Below, piece after piece: positions 33,350 to 47,043 of a stretch of 64,000 nucleotides of DNA (the first letter of the stretch is position 1; each line of letters begins with the position of its first letter). The stretch spans positions 11,703,655-11,767,654 of the forward strand of contig OX459104.1 of assembly GCA_949775045.1 (NCBI GenBank), read 5' to 3'. The position numbers were made by a program, and so were the translations under genes. The notes under the pieces were generated by a model. It made no database searches. It was given only the letters and a program-made list of their open reading frames with translations, and had not been told where the DNA came from. The DNA comes from Metridium senile (taxonomy: Eukaryota; Cnidaria; Anthozoa; Actiniaria; Metridiidae).

Positions 33350-34740
33350 GTTATTTACCGGCTGGGAGGTCCGTATAGTGAAAAACTGCCCGAGGTCTTG
33401 GATGTACGGACCTCGGAGGACCTCGGTACCGAGGTCCGAGGTCCGTACATCCAAGACCGAGGGCAGTTTTTCACTATACGGACCGACCTCTAGCCGGTAA
33501 ATAACTTATTTTTTTTTTTTATTCTCTCTCTATATTAAATTAATGTTTTTGATATTTTACGACGCGCGTTGCTTTCAAATGGCTTCCCAGTAGTTTTACT
33601 GAAAAAGAGCGGGTTGTCAGAAACCGGTTTTCATTCAGTGTGACGGCGCCTCGACAAACTTACAGAAATTTTAATGCCAAAGTAATTTAAATTACTGCAG
33701 CTCAATCAATCTCAATCATTCCAAATCAAATATCGTTTAAAGAGAAAGGGTTTTGTTTATATCTCAACATCAAAGAAAGTCAAGAAACAAAAAACAAGTT
33801 TTACAAAGGATTTTAGCTGACACGAACACTGAGTGAACCAAGATGGATGTTGAAACGAGTTGAAATTCGTCGTTCTTGTGGACGTTTGCATCAAGAAAAA
33901 AGCCTACTGAAGCTTATTTTTCGATAAATGATAAGAAATAAGAAATTTAGTCGAAGTCACCGACAACTGTTGAAGGAATTAATTTGTCTGTGTCGTAATT
34001 TATGAAGAAGATGAAAGTTGAAAGCATTAGGATCGCTGACAGGACTTTGAATCAAGCAAATCGACCTTTTTCAAGATTGTTTATCCTTTTGTGTGCAGAA
34101 AAAGAAAGACAAGAACACTTCCTTACTTCAAAAACGTTGTAGACTTTGTACATAAACTTCTCGTGAATTTATAGCATTTTAAAAGTGACTGAAAAGCAAC
34201 GACATATCTCATCAAAAGATAGCTCAATTCACCGCCGTGTTGTTTACAACATAGTTAATAATCTATATGTTTACAAGGAATGATAAAAACTACAAGTATA
34301 TTTTACAACTACTATTGAGGTATGTGAACGAGCTTTATATTCTTTAGAAAATTAAAAAAAACTTTGTGTATTCTCTCGTGAGTTTTTGCAATATTGATTT
34401 GATTTTCTCAACTTTCGCTTGTCAAAATGTTTGCAAAAACAATGCTCGCCACGTAGCTTTTAATTTTCTCTCAGTCGGTTATCGCATTCTGTCAGTGTCA
34501 TTTGGTGAATTCAGAATTCTAAATCTCCTACTATTTTGATCGATAAATATTACCATAATTAACAATTACCTATTAAAGAAGATTTTTCAAATTTTTCAAA
34601 AATTAATATCGCTGGGATCGAAAGAAATGGTACCAACGAACAGGATACCGCGGACCAGGCAGATCGTGAAAAACTGGCCCGCTCGCTAGCCAATCACAGC
34701 GCGCGAATCACAGGATACCGGACCGAAAAAAAATAAATAC
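33350..34740. mobile_element. Palindrome-bearing DNA element, inverted relative of 14234-15590
   Basis: It begins with a strong palindrome (33350-33506: TACCGGC...GAGGTCCGTATAGTGAAAAA and its inverse). From about 33545 it matches the inverse of 15425-14300, for example GGTTGTCAGAAACCGGTTTT. No coding capacity. Confidence 0.65.
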
Positions 34741-35929
34741 TAACTACTAACAGCTAACTACAATGTGTAAAGCGCATTTGAATATATACACATAGAAAGT
34801 GCGCTATATAAATACATTATCATTATCATCATTACTCTAAAAACGGTCAAAATTTGCATAAAAGATACCTAAAGTTTTACGGCCTCGTATTTCCTTTGCA
34901 GATTGTTTCCTGCACCAATATTCTGCCCACGTTTAGCACATTATCGTATTAGTACTGTAAGTTGAATAAAAAGTCGTGAAACAAATATTGGATTGTTTTA
35001 TAATGGGTTGAGTTATTGCTATTTTTCAGCTTTGACGAAAAGTGTAAAAATATACTCTAGAAAATAGCTATTTGCACCTATCCGGCAGTTATTCATATAA
35101 CTTTGGAACCTTTATCAGATAGTATGAGGATAGAGACAATGTTTTATCGAAAAAAAAGTCTGTAAAGTATTTATTTTTCAAGCGAAAAATAACTAAGAAA
35201 ATGATGAAATTTACATTGTTTGAAGTTGTCACGTGACAAAACTAAATATACAACAAATCTACAACACACTAAATATGATCCCGATATAATGATAATAATG
35301 ATAATAATCAATTATATGAATTAAAATAATGATATTCATCATTATATAAGATAATGTCAAACAAATAACTAAGTTTTAGGCTTGTAAGCCGAATACAGTA
35401 ATGTTTTGTCTGTCTACCTTCGGCTTTCCTATTTCTGGTAAAAACGATATTTCATAATATTTTTTTCACAATATTATCGTTTTTTGAAATAAAATAATTT
35501 TTACAGTATTAGAATTATGCATTTATTAACCTCACACACAACATGTTACAGAAATTATTGAACTCATGCGGTTGCTAAAAACAGAAACAGACAAAGTAAC
35601 AGTGTACTATATAAAACTATGTAACCTTTTTGATTTATTATTTTCCTGATTATGATCACTCTAGCTCCAGGGATATGAATACGTTTTCTCATAAAAATAT
35701 ATTGTTAAAGTTCTAGTAAGACACATTTTAATAAAAGACATACATTTTGCTTCAAGTGTTCTCTTTGCTGTTTTGCATAAATTAGAAATTGACTTCGACT
35801 AATTGGCATGTTTGGTAGACACCGACATTAATTGTCATTTTAATACGTGCATGAGTTGAGGTTAATTTTGACATACAGTAATTATTTTATGGGGGTTTGC
35901 TCTTTTCACAATCTTTCTGTGGAAAATTA

Positions 35930-36235
35930 TGGAAATTCTCGAAGAAACAATGACACCTGTTTTGTTTTGCTACTTTAAAATCTTGTACAAAGATTATCTG
36001 CACCCATCTACTTGGCTGTTTAAAAACTTCTTCCAAAGATGTGAAGTACGAGTGGGAACTTTGTCTTTTAAGAGCCGGTGTTTTTAAAACTGAAAATACA
36101 GATGATATGATATATATGTCCGCGGCATAGAGACCACTTTGGTTTAGGCTGGCGTACCAGTCGAGTCTGTAAGCATCCTGCACACGATTCTAAACAAAAG
36201 CCTACATGGGGAATGTTATGCGAAATTGGTCAAGG
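35930..36235 (+). pseudogene. Degenerate Cys/His-rich exon fragment, copy 1
   Basis: Counterpart of the frame at 61672-61947. It keeps codons for VKYEWELCLLRAGVFKTEN but has indels (an extra ATAT near 36107 and a deletion near 36205) that break the frame. Confidence 0.5.
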
Positions 36236-36630
36236 TATTTTACATCTAAGTAAGGGTTGCATTTTCGATCCCATCTGAGTTTCGGTGAAATTAAAAATAC
36301 TAAATAGTTTATTATCGTTTAAAGGAATTTTCATTGAATACTATATATATATCGACAACTAGTATTGAAGAGGTTTGAATAGAGCCGTTTCTTTTTTACG
36401 TTGAGATATCTAGAGAGTGAATAAGATGAATCTGGATTACCATCGATATCTAGAGAGCGAATAAGATGAATCTGGATTACCATCGATTTTTAAGTATTAA
36501 AATACTTGCCATTCCCGCCAAACGACTGTGAAGCGATTCAGCTCTTCCGTCAATCAAACATAATTGGTCTACTAGTGATAATTACTATAAACAACTGACA
36601 ATGTGAACAAAAAAACATATAGGTAAAATA

Positions 36631-37690
36631 TATTATTTCAAATAGAATAGTTGGTCAAAAAAATATACATTTATTTAGTTTTAACGTTCTGATACCTCGA
36701 ATACATCGTTAGGCTAAAATTTGTTTTTTAACATTAGTATGCAAGTTTTTTAATAGACAATTTGTTTGACGGAAGAGAATCGCTAACTCACTTTACGATC
36801 TCTGTTGGGCCGGCATTATTTTATTTTAATGTTATTATCACTATTATTTCATTCCATTTTTTATGTCATAATAACATGCTTTTCTGAAAGTTAACGCTAA
36901 AATGGTCAACGACCGGGAACCAGTTCGTGACAGTTGATTGTTTAGTTCTGATAATCACACTTGGCTACGCTGTCGTTGTCATTTGGATAATTTCCACGTT
37001 TTCGACTTTTATTTTACGAATCTGCTGTCTTAAAGATGTAAGTTTCGAATATTCATACATATTAAAATCAACTCAAGGCTCTTTGTTGTAATTTGAACCA
37101 TTTGATCAGCTTAGCATTATCGTTGATGCAAACTCGGCATGTTTTTGTGTGTATTTCTTTCGGAACATAAAAAAAAACAGCGTATAGTTAAAATATTTTA
37201 ACATTGTACATTTATGACTTCTTAAATCGCCCTACTACATAAGCTGTTGTTTTTAGGTAAGTATTTTCAACTTATCGGCTTTTTTAGTCGCAAATGACCA
37301 TTAGTCTTATGATTGGATACGTGTAAAAACGCGAAATTCGTGATACTGTATCTCTTCACCTTTAAAACTGTACAGACTTTTTTCTTTGTATTTGTTAACC
37401 ATTATCAGTTGTACATAAAAGTCAAACTTTATGGTTTTAAAAAGTTGCCGGATCTTGTATATCGAATTGTTAAGAATGCATACTCAAAATGTAGATTTCA
37501 TAGCCTGATATGTAAATAAGCGAAAATTTTCTTTAAACAAATATGTTTGATACTTTGATACTGTCGTTGTATGACCATAACATCAGATATATTGAATTGC
37601 AATTAAATTTTATTGGATAACATTGGTTTAATGACTTATTTTTTACGATTTAATGTATATGTTGGTCGTAGGGTTATAGTAGTAGATTAT
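36631..37690. other. Intergenic, no gene recognised
   Basis: AT-rich sequence with only short frames. I see no repeat partner or motif of note. Confidence 0.4.
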
Positions 37691-38768
37691 AAACGATAGG
37701 TAATATAATTAGATTTGTAACACCGTAAAAAATTAATGACTTAATTTTACTGACGTTTCGAGCTTTTAGCCCTTCGTCGGAGTAAAAGAGTTAGACTAAG
37801 AGAGATACGCAGTATAAATAAGAAGCGGGAAAAGTGATGAACCAATCAAAAAGCGATAGAAAATGTAGAAGGAGTTAAAGAACAATGGAAAAATTAATTG
37901 AAAGAGAATCGTTCATTCATGCCCAAAGGTTGCTGTGTAATAAATTAGTCGCATTTCTTTAGATTTACGGTTATTGTTAGTTCCAGTATGATTATCAGAA
38001 TTAAAATGGCGGGAGACTAGCTTTGTGTTGTCGTTCGTGACTATATCACGAATGTGATCGCGGATACGATCACCAAGTTTCTAGTTTCTCCGACATAAAG
38101 TTGGTTACACAAAGTATATCGAATACAATACATAACATTAGGGGTAACAAAAGTAAAATGGTCACTAATGTGATGCGAAGATTTAGGGCCAGTGACAGAT
38201 GTACGTGAAACAATACGGGGACATGTTTACAACGCTTACGAGAACAACGGAAAGTGCCAGGATTCTGCTAATCATATCATTACTGCGGTTTTCGACTTTC
38301 TGCGAACTCAGACATTTCAACGGCTCGTTGTGAAATACGTTTTTAGCTGCCATCAATCAAGGATTTAAAAGGTGTTCCACAATAAGCCGTGCGAAAGTCT
38401 GAGTTCGCAGAAAGTCGAAAACCGCAGTAATCACAGGACAGCTTTTGGTTTATGTCGTATTACTGGAACTAACAATAACCGTAAATCTAAAGAAATGCGA
38501 CTTATTTATTCCTTAGGTAAACAGCAACCTTTGGGCATGAATAAACGGTTCGCTTTCAATTAATTTTTCCATTGTTCTTTAACTCCTACATTTTCTATCG
38601 CCTCCTTCTCCGTTCATCACTTTTCCCGCTTCTTATTTATACTCGGTATCTCACTTAGTCTAACTCTTTTATTCCGACGAGGGCTAAAGCTCGAAACGTC
38701 AGTAAAGTTAAGTCAACATTTTTTACGGTGTTACAGCAAGCAGATTTAATTATATTACCTATCGTTTA
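37691..38768. mobile_element. Palindrome derived from a Penelope-like element
   Basis: The two halves are inverted copies with outer ends TAGGTAATATAATTAGATTT and its near inverse. The right half on the plus strand ends with codons for GKQQPLGMNKRFAFN followed by a stop (38563), then GACGAGGGCTAAAGCTCGAA. This pattern is typical of the end of Penelope-type retroelements (terminal GIY-YIG region, then a DEG..LK.ETS-like stretch). The left half carries the decayed inverse. No full reverse transcriptase is present. Confidence 0.6.
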
Positions 38769-39289
38769 TATCAAACACCAACGCAGCCTATACTAGTTTA
38801 CTCGCTAGTTTCCATTTCTAGTAGATTATAGTATAGTAAGATTATACTTTAGGTATTTTTTGGGTTATTTTAGTTTATTAACTTCACTTTTCTTATTTAT
38901 ATTTTGATTTGATCTTGCTTTAGTAAAATTCTTCAACTTGTTCAGGGCCTAAAAAAGGAAAGAAGTGAGCATATTAAAATAACATTTGAACTGCTTTAAT
39001 TTGAGAACTTGAAGAACTAGAAATAAAAGGAGAAGAACTAGAAATAAAAGGATTTATTGAACTATCTGCTAAATTTGGAAATTTTTTTATTTTATTTTAT
39101 TAAATTTATCGAGTAATATTTAACTCTGTGGGGAGTGCCTGAGAAGGATATTAAAGATAAGATCATATCAAAAGATATCGATTAAGTGAAAATGAGAAAT
39201 TGCAAAAGTAAATGACATAAGTTACAACTAAATAATTATTTGTCTATTTTCTTGTTTGTGTAATTAATTTTTTTGTGTATTAATTTTTT

Positions 39290-39450
39290 ATATTAATTTT
39301 TTATATTGATTGATTTTTTGTTTGTTTGTTTTCTTTCCTAATTGTTTGTTTACAGATTTGTTTCTTTGTTTCCTTATTTTTTCTTTGTTTGTTTATTTTA
39401 TTTATTTTTTCGTGTGTGTTTGTTTGTTTTCGTGTTTGATTGGTTGTTTG
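39290..39450. repeat. TTTG-rich simple repeat
   Basis: GTTTGTTTGTTTT-type sequence. On the minus strand it contains AATAAA motifs just beyond the stop codon at 39465 that could serve as polyadenylation signals for the vWA/TSP1 gene. Confidence 0.6.
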
Positions 39451-39464
39451 CTTAAGTATTTGAA

Positions 39465-42400
39465 TCATTTGTAACACCTACTATAGCATGAGTGCCCGAC
39501 AATGCTATTCAACTTGTTTGTCAAGGCGTCAAAATCTTCAGCTTCGATGACGTTGTCTTTTTTACCGTGAGCAATTACTAAGAGTTCTTTCTTGTCAGTG
39601 TATTTACCAATGCCAACAGCTATTGTCTGGACGTTCTGTTTGAAATACAATTAACATAATCGAATGTGTATAAATGACTATTCAAATAGAAACTATGTCG
39701 GGCTTTCTCAACACTCTTTTTCGCTTTCTTAAGCCCCGGTCAAACGTAGTTGCAAGTCCCTGCAAGTTCTGACTTGCTTTCCTTTAGCAAGTTGCCGGTC
39801 CAACGGTGGATGCAAGTTCGATTTGATCAAGTTGATCCCAGTCCCAAATCGCGCGCAATTGTAATTTGCACGAGTATGATTGGCTCGCGGTACGGTCACA
39901 TGACTTACAGAGACACTTACGTCAACTTGCTTTTGATGGTCAAACGATCAAAACACTTGCATGGACTTGCACTTGAATTTGAGCTAGATCAAATTCCATA
40001 CAAGTACTGCAAGTCGATGCAAGTCCGTGCAAGTTGGTGCTCATACGACAAAACTTGCAGGGACTTGCATCTACGTTTGACTGGGGCTTCAGTATTTACA
40101 TCAGTCGCCTCCCGTCTGATTTACTCCATGAGTTTCACCAATAAACGGACTACTAATTCTTACAACGACAACTTTAAAACTGAATTACAAGTCTTACAAC
40201 CAACTAGTTCTGCTCTACAATTATAAATCCAAATCCAAATCTAAATCCAAATCTAAATCCAAATTCAAATTCACATACAAACCCAAATTTAAATATTGAT
40301 AAACATGCCCCTTAAGTTTTTCAGTAATGATGTGCAGAATAAAATAGACGTGGAGGATATTTATCGAACGGTTATAATTATATTTAATAGATAACAATGG
40401 AGGCACACATCATTTATATGCATATTACAGGCAGCTGAGGCAACTACCAATTTTTTACAAACATCACAACGAATCCTTATGTGAAAGGAGGCGGGTTCTC
40501 CTAACTTCGCCTCCATCCCTGAAGAAGGGAAGATTGTTTCAAGCACTTTCACTAGGTCATTGTTTTACTCTACATACTAGCAATGTATCAATTCTCTACC
40601 AAATAATCTATCCATGAGGTTCACTCTGCACACACTGAATACAATAATACGCCATTCATGTGATTCTCATCACGCTGGTTCTGAGTTATATACAAACCTT
40701 GACAAATCGGCTTTTAGCAGCGCGTCTCACTTTTCTGATACCAAAATTGTTTTTACCATCAGTAAAAACAATCATAACATCAGGAACATCAGGTCGATTG
40801 CCAACCCCTGTGTCTTTGAAAAGACGATTTCCAGCGTATTTTATTGCGCGCGCAGTATTAGTTCTACCTCCACGATATCTAAAGACAAAAAAAGATATCC
40901 ATCAGGTTTTTATTTTGCAATTAAAAAAACTCATTTTTAATAATTTATTAGACTGTTTGGCGTTTTAAAACCAATAAAGCCCTCTCATAGCTCATTATTA
41001 GTTTCCTATAGAGACACAATGTCTCTTAACATATAGAAACTAATGAAAAAACCTTATCAGGTAAAAACTCTCTAGTCAATCATATGACCTCCACTGGCCC
41101 AAACAATTGTACCAAACTATTCCACACATAACTTAAGGTTACGGTCCACGTTCGCGGTGTGCTTTCACATGCTCTCAGTTAAAAAAGTGTTTACCGCGTC
41201 ATTTTACAATAATAATAGTCATATTATATATCATTTTAAAGCTTATATAACTGAGAATAAGACTGTGTATGTTTTGTTATATACAACAATTTTCTGTTAG
41301 GTATGCTCTTCGAAAAACCTCAAAATTAACCGCTTTCAATGCGAGTTGTTTAAAAAAGTATAAGTCAAAAAGCTCATACTGCTTTGCCGTCATTTCCTCG
41401 TTATGTCTATCAACACATATTGGTCTTCAAAACCCTGTCCAGTTTTCTTGATAAAATGCTTAGTTTTAGAGTTATGGCCCATTTTGTTATTTAACTTGAA
41501 GTTTTAACAATGAGTCGACTTTGAAACACATTTATTCAAGAACGAAGCATTTTATCGAAAAAACTGGACACGGTTTTGAACACATGTATGTGCTGATTGA
41601 CATAATGCAGAAATGACGGCGAAGTAGTAGGAACTTTTGGACTTATACTTTTTTTAATGAAAGCGCTCGATTTTGAGGTTTTTCGTGGAGCATTGGTTAA
41701 AGATATTCGTTTTCTTAAAAAAACTTACATAGTCTTATTCTCTGTTATATAAGCTCTAAAATGATATATACTTTGTCTATCTTTATTGTTAAGTGACGCG
41801 CTAAACAATTTTTAACTGAGAGCACCCCGCGAACGTGGAAGGTAACCTTAAAAGCTCTTATTTTTAAGTTTAAATGGTAAGGTAATTCAAACCATCTATG
41901 GGTGGCTCGATGAAGCTACCGTGACATGTTGTGTTCTGACTTCAAACCGTGAATACTACGTCACAACCAAATAGTGATCTTTTGAAATAAAGCTTTTTTT
42001 GCACAAGAATAAAGTTTTCAAATGAAATAATTACTCGGTGATCTTCCTTTGTCTTTTTAATGTATTCCAAAAGTACAAATGTTCTATTTGTATGGCAACG
42101 TTTTTGAAATTAGGTGTATACATTAAAATTATTTTGCACATCAAAGAGAATCCCGAGATTACGCAGTTATGCGTCTTGTTCTCTCTCAAATCGCATTTTT
42201 CTGCACCGATAATTATTAAAAGACTTTGTATTTAGTACAGAAATATGTTTTTTATTCAACTTAAAAGTTGCGTACAAACGTTTAACGATCAGAGCGATCA
42301 GCTGACAGGGAGGTCAAGCTAGATTTCACTAGTATATGGTAAGTGTATGTAGTGATAAATCATCCCTTCCGATTTCATGATGTTTTTATTTTGGCTATCG

Positions 42401-45400
42401 GAAATCTTGTTTGAGCTTGTGTCCTTAACTTGTTGCTGTGTTTTAGCACAAGGGCCTTTTTACTCTCAAGCTACCTCTGATCAGCCATACAACTGCTTTT
42501 TGAGATTGCTCTGAATATTTCAAACTGAGTTAAATTATTTTCATGTGAAATTATCATTGTTCAACCTGATATGAATCAGTGTCTTCAATTAAAACAATAA
42601 CGTCTACAGCTATTTTAAAAAACGTAGAATACTGAATAATGCATACTGAAAAGTACATTACAAGACCGATATGAATTTTGGGTAATGTAATATAGTTTAA
42701 AGTAAAATAAATATAAATTAGTTCTTTTATTCTTACTGCATCACATTCAAAGCAATACACGAACTAGTTATGGGGAGTAAAGATCGCTTTATATATAATT
42801 TTAATTTCAATTTAACAAAACCCACAATGCCGTTTGGTCTTGAAATACACTATAAAGTATTCAACTTTTTTTTTTTTGAAATAGCTGTATATTTTCAATC
42901 GAATTACCTCATTGCTTGTATTGCATTTTTCACCTCTGTCTTGGTTTGTGTAGACTGGAAACTGTATTTCAAATTTGGAAATGTGCTGAACAAAATTACG
43001 CCCACATGGGTTCCTTTTGGAGATACATTCATGGCGTCCACCAAGTTTTGGACCGTTCTTCGTACTTTTTTAAAGTTATTCCTTCCGACGCTACCCGATT
43101 CATCTATAACAATGCCAATGTCCAAGACTTTGTCACAAGCTAAAATGTGATCAAAAATTAAAATTATGTATTGATCAGTTTAATTTTCATCATCATTATA
43201 ATGCAACCATATCATCATCATTGCCATATCATAATATTGTATATTTGAGATATAGAGTTATGCATATAGATAAATAGATATGTAGTTGAATGATACCCGC
43301 GATAGGTTGAGCACCGTTTTGACGAAATTATGACAAATCTGTATCACGCTCACGCACTGAACTCAATGGTTTCTTTTGAAGATTTGGCAAATCAGAAACA
43401 AACACACAAAAATGTGTTATTTTCACACACAAATTTAATTCATTGTTTATTTTTAGAAAATGAATTTAAAAAAATTGTGTAAAAAGGCAACGAAAAACTC
43501 TTAAAAATGTCTCTAAAATGACACCAAACTAGACGAGTCCAAAACTGCTAAAAATGGATAGCTTTTTAATTAATCCTGAACAGTGCAATAAAAAGCATAT
43601 TTTATTTGTTAAATAAGAAGGCATTTCACTAAGACAAAGGAATAGGACGACAGGAAGTACAACGAAACATTGAATGATAGTCACTACCACTGAGTCGTCA
43701 TATCATTCTCACCATCATAATTAGACCTTCAGCATTTAACGAAATAAAAAAGAAAGAAAATAATAAGGACATCAGGAGTAAAAACACAATATTGAACTCT
43801 ACGCATGGCAAACAGTCGTAGCTCAGATGAGGACGTAGGGCGACATGTGCTTGTGAAACGCAGTGAAACTGTTGAAAAGTAATTATCGGCATTTATTTTA
43901 TTCGTATAATCGTTTTAGAAAAAAACATAATTTTATGTAGGCATTTTTGAAGTTTAGTGAAGGAAATTACACCGTTCAAGAAGACTTAATGAAAATTACC
44001 GCGCACATTTGGTGAAAGTGTGTTTTTCATTAATTCTTCGAGAACTAAGGTGGAAGTTCCTATTAATAGTACATCTACATAAAATGCGAGTCTCAGATGA
44101 AAAAGGCAAAGAATAAACACAAACAAGCCGCAAAACACACTAGGAAGGACGCGTGCAATTAATTAATTGTTATTAATCCAACGCATTCATTGCGATCGTT
44201 TATCATCGCGCGGTTTCTATTTACAGCCGTGTAAAAATCAAGCTACTTACTTCGTGTACATTCTTCTTTATTACACACTCTTGTTTGTGAGCTACGACCT
44301 AAACTGGAACAATCTTTGCCGTTTCCTTGTTGTTTAGGATTGGTACACGTTCTTGTACGTTCTTGTACGCCACCGCCACACGTCTTGGAGCAAGCTGACC
44401 ATGTACTGTATTCACTGTAACCGCCATCAATATCTGGGATGCATTTTTGGCTATTACATTTTTGTGTTTCTTTTGCTGCACCTAAACCGGTACAATCTTT
44501 GCCGTTTCCTTCAGGTTTGGGATTGGTACACGTTCTTGTACGTTCTTGTACGCCACCACCACACGTCTTGGAGCAAACTGACCATGTACTGTATCCACTG
44601 TAACCGCCATCAATATCTGGGATGCATTTTTGGCTATTACATTTTTGTGTTTCTTTTGCTGGACCTAAACCGGTACAATCTTTGCCGTTTCCTTCAGGTT
44701 TGGGATTGGTACACGTTCTTGTACGTTCTTGTACGCCGCCACCACACGTCTTGGAGCAAACTGACCATGTACTGTATCCACTGTAACCGCCATCAATATC
44801 TGGGATGCATTTTTGGCTATTACATTTTTGTGTTTCTTTTGCTGGACCTAAACCGGTACAATCTTTGCCGTTTCCTTCAGGTTTGGGATTGGTACACGTT
44901 CTTGTACGTTCTTGTACGCCACCGCCGCATGTTTTCGAGCAAGCTGACCATGTACTGTATTCACTGTAACCACCGTTGATACCTGTTTTGTTAAAGTATA
45001 CACATTAATAATAAGTTTTCTTATCAAATTAAAAAATATATAAAATGAATTACATGTCTTACTATTTATCAGTTTATACACATAGTTTGTCGTAGTAACC
45101 CCAACACAAACAGCGTCGTTCTCATCAACACAGGAACTTTCAAAATTTGGTATACACTTGCTTGGATCTGCTTTCCCGTGTTTAGCGTAATCACCGTTTC
45201 CACCCCAGCATTCACCGTAATCTTGGAGGCCAAAGTATTCGTATCCTTCTTCTCTTGTTTTGGCAGCACATCGACATGCAAGTCTGTGGCAAACAAACAA
45301 ACAAATAAATAAATAAAAAATATATAGATAAATGGATATATAGATAAAAAATATATAAAAACATATAAATAAATATATATATGAACGCATGAAAAAATAA

Positions 45401-46359
45401 ACCACAGTGCAAATTTTCCTAACCAAGGGTATGTGCGTACATATTCTGAAATTAATCAAAACTTGTATGTATTCATCCCGTTCTTTGCAAAAAAGACTGT
45501 ATTGATCAGCCAGTCCGACTAAAAGCACATGGCTGCACATTCAGGTCAATATCTTTCCGTTTTTTCAGTGACGTGAAGACATCTTATCTTTTTGATATAT
45601 GTATCTATGATCATCTGTGCCTCTACCTTGTAGCTAGGACTTTCTCTTCTTTGCGGGAAAACGGGTTAGGTTTTATTGGAAAGTGCGAATGTTTATGGAT
45701 CAAGTAGCTAGGCAGAAAATATTGCGAAGATTATGAGTTGGTATCCCGTCGACACTATTTTATCTATCATTCTTACCCAACAATATATCTGGTGAAATTT
45801 TTCCAATTGACTTGGTGGCCATCATAGCTAGGATTGGTAGTATCTCTTTCATTGAGAAGCTGCAGAGGAAGTGCCCTGTCACTGTCAGCATCAGCATAGC
45901 ATGCAACCTTTTCAAAGTCATTGTCACATTTATCATATTTTTCAACAGCTGTAAACGAATGATTCCAAATAAGAGCGGATTAGACAAAACATTTTTGAAA
46001 CCAGCATATTACACAATAATATAAATTGCAAGTTTGACTGACTGAATGCTCAATGAATGAATGACTGTGTGAATAAGTGACTGAATAATTGATTGACTGT
46101 TTGACCAACTAAACGAATGAATAGCCATAAGTTAAGAATGACTTTCTAACTTAAATGAATGAATGCATGAATGAATGAATGAATGAATGAATGGATGAAT
46201 GAATGAATGAATGACTTCATACATTCATTAATAGCTTTGTAATGTGTAGTGAATGGCAACAATAAACGGGAAAGGGCTCCTTATAATAACCTTACCTCGA
46301 GAGAAGGACACTGTTATCAAGACTATCGCAAGAACAACCAAAACACTTTTCAATGACAT
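39465..46359 (-). CDS. Secreted matrix-type protein: Cys-rich module, four TSP1 repeats, vWA domain
   Basis: Seven exons in transcript order fit GT-AG rules: 46359-46296, 45948-45777, 45283-45063, 44982-44251, 43139-42908, 40878-40698 and 39635-39465. Their lengths sum to 1773 bases, an unbroken 590-residue frame. Residues 1-20 form a signal peptide. Residues 22-152 are a Cys-rich module ([41 protein letters not shown]). Four TSP1 repeats of 61 residues ([11 protein letters not shown] type) occupy about 154-396 in one exon. Residues 397-590 are a von Willebrand A domain with an intact MIDAS motif (DESGS at 409-413, T482 region, FTDG at 512-515). This resembles cnidarian adhesion or skeletal-matrix proteins such as the coadhesin class; metal-dependent adhesion is inferred. 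Introns hold several transposons. Confidence 0.88.
39731..40089. mobile_element. MITE in the last intron of the vWA/TSP1 gene
   Basis: Inverted ends AAGCCCCGGTCAAACGTAG and the inverse of CTACGTTTGACTGGGGCTT enclose many TGCAAGT/ACTTGCA subrepeats in both orientations. The 158-codon plus-strand frame across it is an artefact of the repeat. Confidence 0.75.
40225..40275. repeat. AAATCCAAATCT simple repeat
   Basis: Hexanucleotide-like ATCCAA/ATCTAA units repeated about eight times. Intronic. Confidence 0.8.
41133..41851. mobile_element. Foldback element, TTAAGGTTACGGTCC termini, intronic
   Basis: TTAAGGTTACGGTCCACGTTC at the left pairs with GAACGTGGAAGGTAACCTTAA at the right. The arms of about 330 bases pair imperfectly (for example CTGTCCAGTTTTCTTGAT with ATCGAAAAAACTGGACA). 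Non-coding; lies between the two vWA exons 42908-43139 and 40698-40878. Confidence 0.75.
42038..42176. repeat. Direct copy of 106-246
   Basis: GTGATCTTCCTTTGTCTTTT and the following 120 bases match the left edge of the window with a few substitutions. The flanks differ, so this is a dispersed fragment. Confidence 0.8.
44251..44982 (-). repeat. Four tandem TSP1 coding repeats, 183-bp period
   Basis: The TGACCATGTACTGTA block recurs at intervals of exactly 183 bases (61 codons). The two middle units are almost identical at the DNA level and the outer two diverge slightly. This is the fourth exon of the gene described above. Confidence 0.9.
46140..46215. repeat. GAATGAAT tetranucleotide microsatellite
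   Basis: AATG units repeated about fifteen times with small interruptions, in intron 1 of the vWA/TSP1 gene. Confidence 0.85.
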
Positions 46360-47043
46360 TTTGACCCTGGATAGAAATAATTTTGTTAACTTATACTCGA
46401 TTTAACTTTTTAATAATAATTTTATAATATTTTCTCTCACGTTAACTATACTGATGTTCATTACCTCCAGGCTGAAACAAAAATACTATTTCTATTCAGT
46501 ACTATGTAATATAGCTACAAATTTGTATAATATTATATTTTTCTTCTTCAATTTATGATTTATCATAATGTAAAATTGTTAAAAGATGTAAAAAAAAATA
46601 TACGAGTAAAATAAAATCAATCAATCTTTTACAAAGAAAACCGAAATACTAATTTTTGGCTTTATTTTAGCAGCAAGAAAAAGTGGAGGTACTCAATTTC
46701 CCGCCATGCTTTATTTTAGACAATTGAAGCCTGCAAAGCCTGAAGCCTGCAAAGGGTAATGGTATTTCATATATGGTTATTGATTTATTCATAAATTATT
46801 TTGTAAAAACGTGCAATAAATCACAAGTTATGTTCATATTACCGATATCCTTGGCAAGCTTCAGAGTGTAGACTGTACATAGCTCCGGCTGCGACAACGA
46901 TTTTTGAAATAAGTGTTTGTATTTTCGGACTGCGTTAATTCAGGCGCACTTTGCCGTCAGCTGCTAAAATGGCAATGTAGTCAGAAAGAATTATTATTTG
47001 AAGGAGTTCAAGCAATAATTAATTTTTGATGCGTCTTATAATT

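Larger units (their letters stand above)
32884..36630. repeat. Copy 1 of a 1.9-kb dispersed direct duplication, split by insertions
   Basis: 32884-33046 and 34834-36630 together match 60387-62316 in order and orientation. The 1.8 kb between them (a SINE plus a palindrome-bearing element) is a later insertion absent from copy 2. A 42-base tandem duplication (GATATCTAGAGAG... at 36403-36486) is found only here. Confidence 0.8.

Noticed and set aside
39750..40226. 158-codon plus-strand frame
   Set aside because: Runs through a MITE with TGCAAGT subrepeats inside an intron.
44353..44979. 208-codon plus-strand frame with four similar units
   Set aside because: Antisense shadow of the TSP1 exon, whose minus-strand reading is part of a spliced 590-residue protein.
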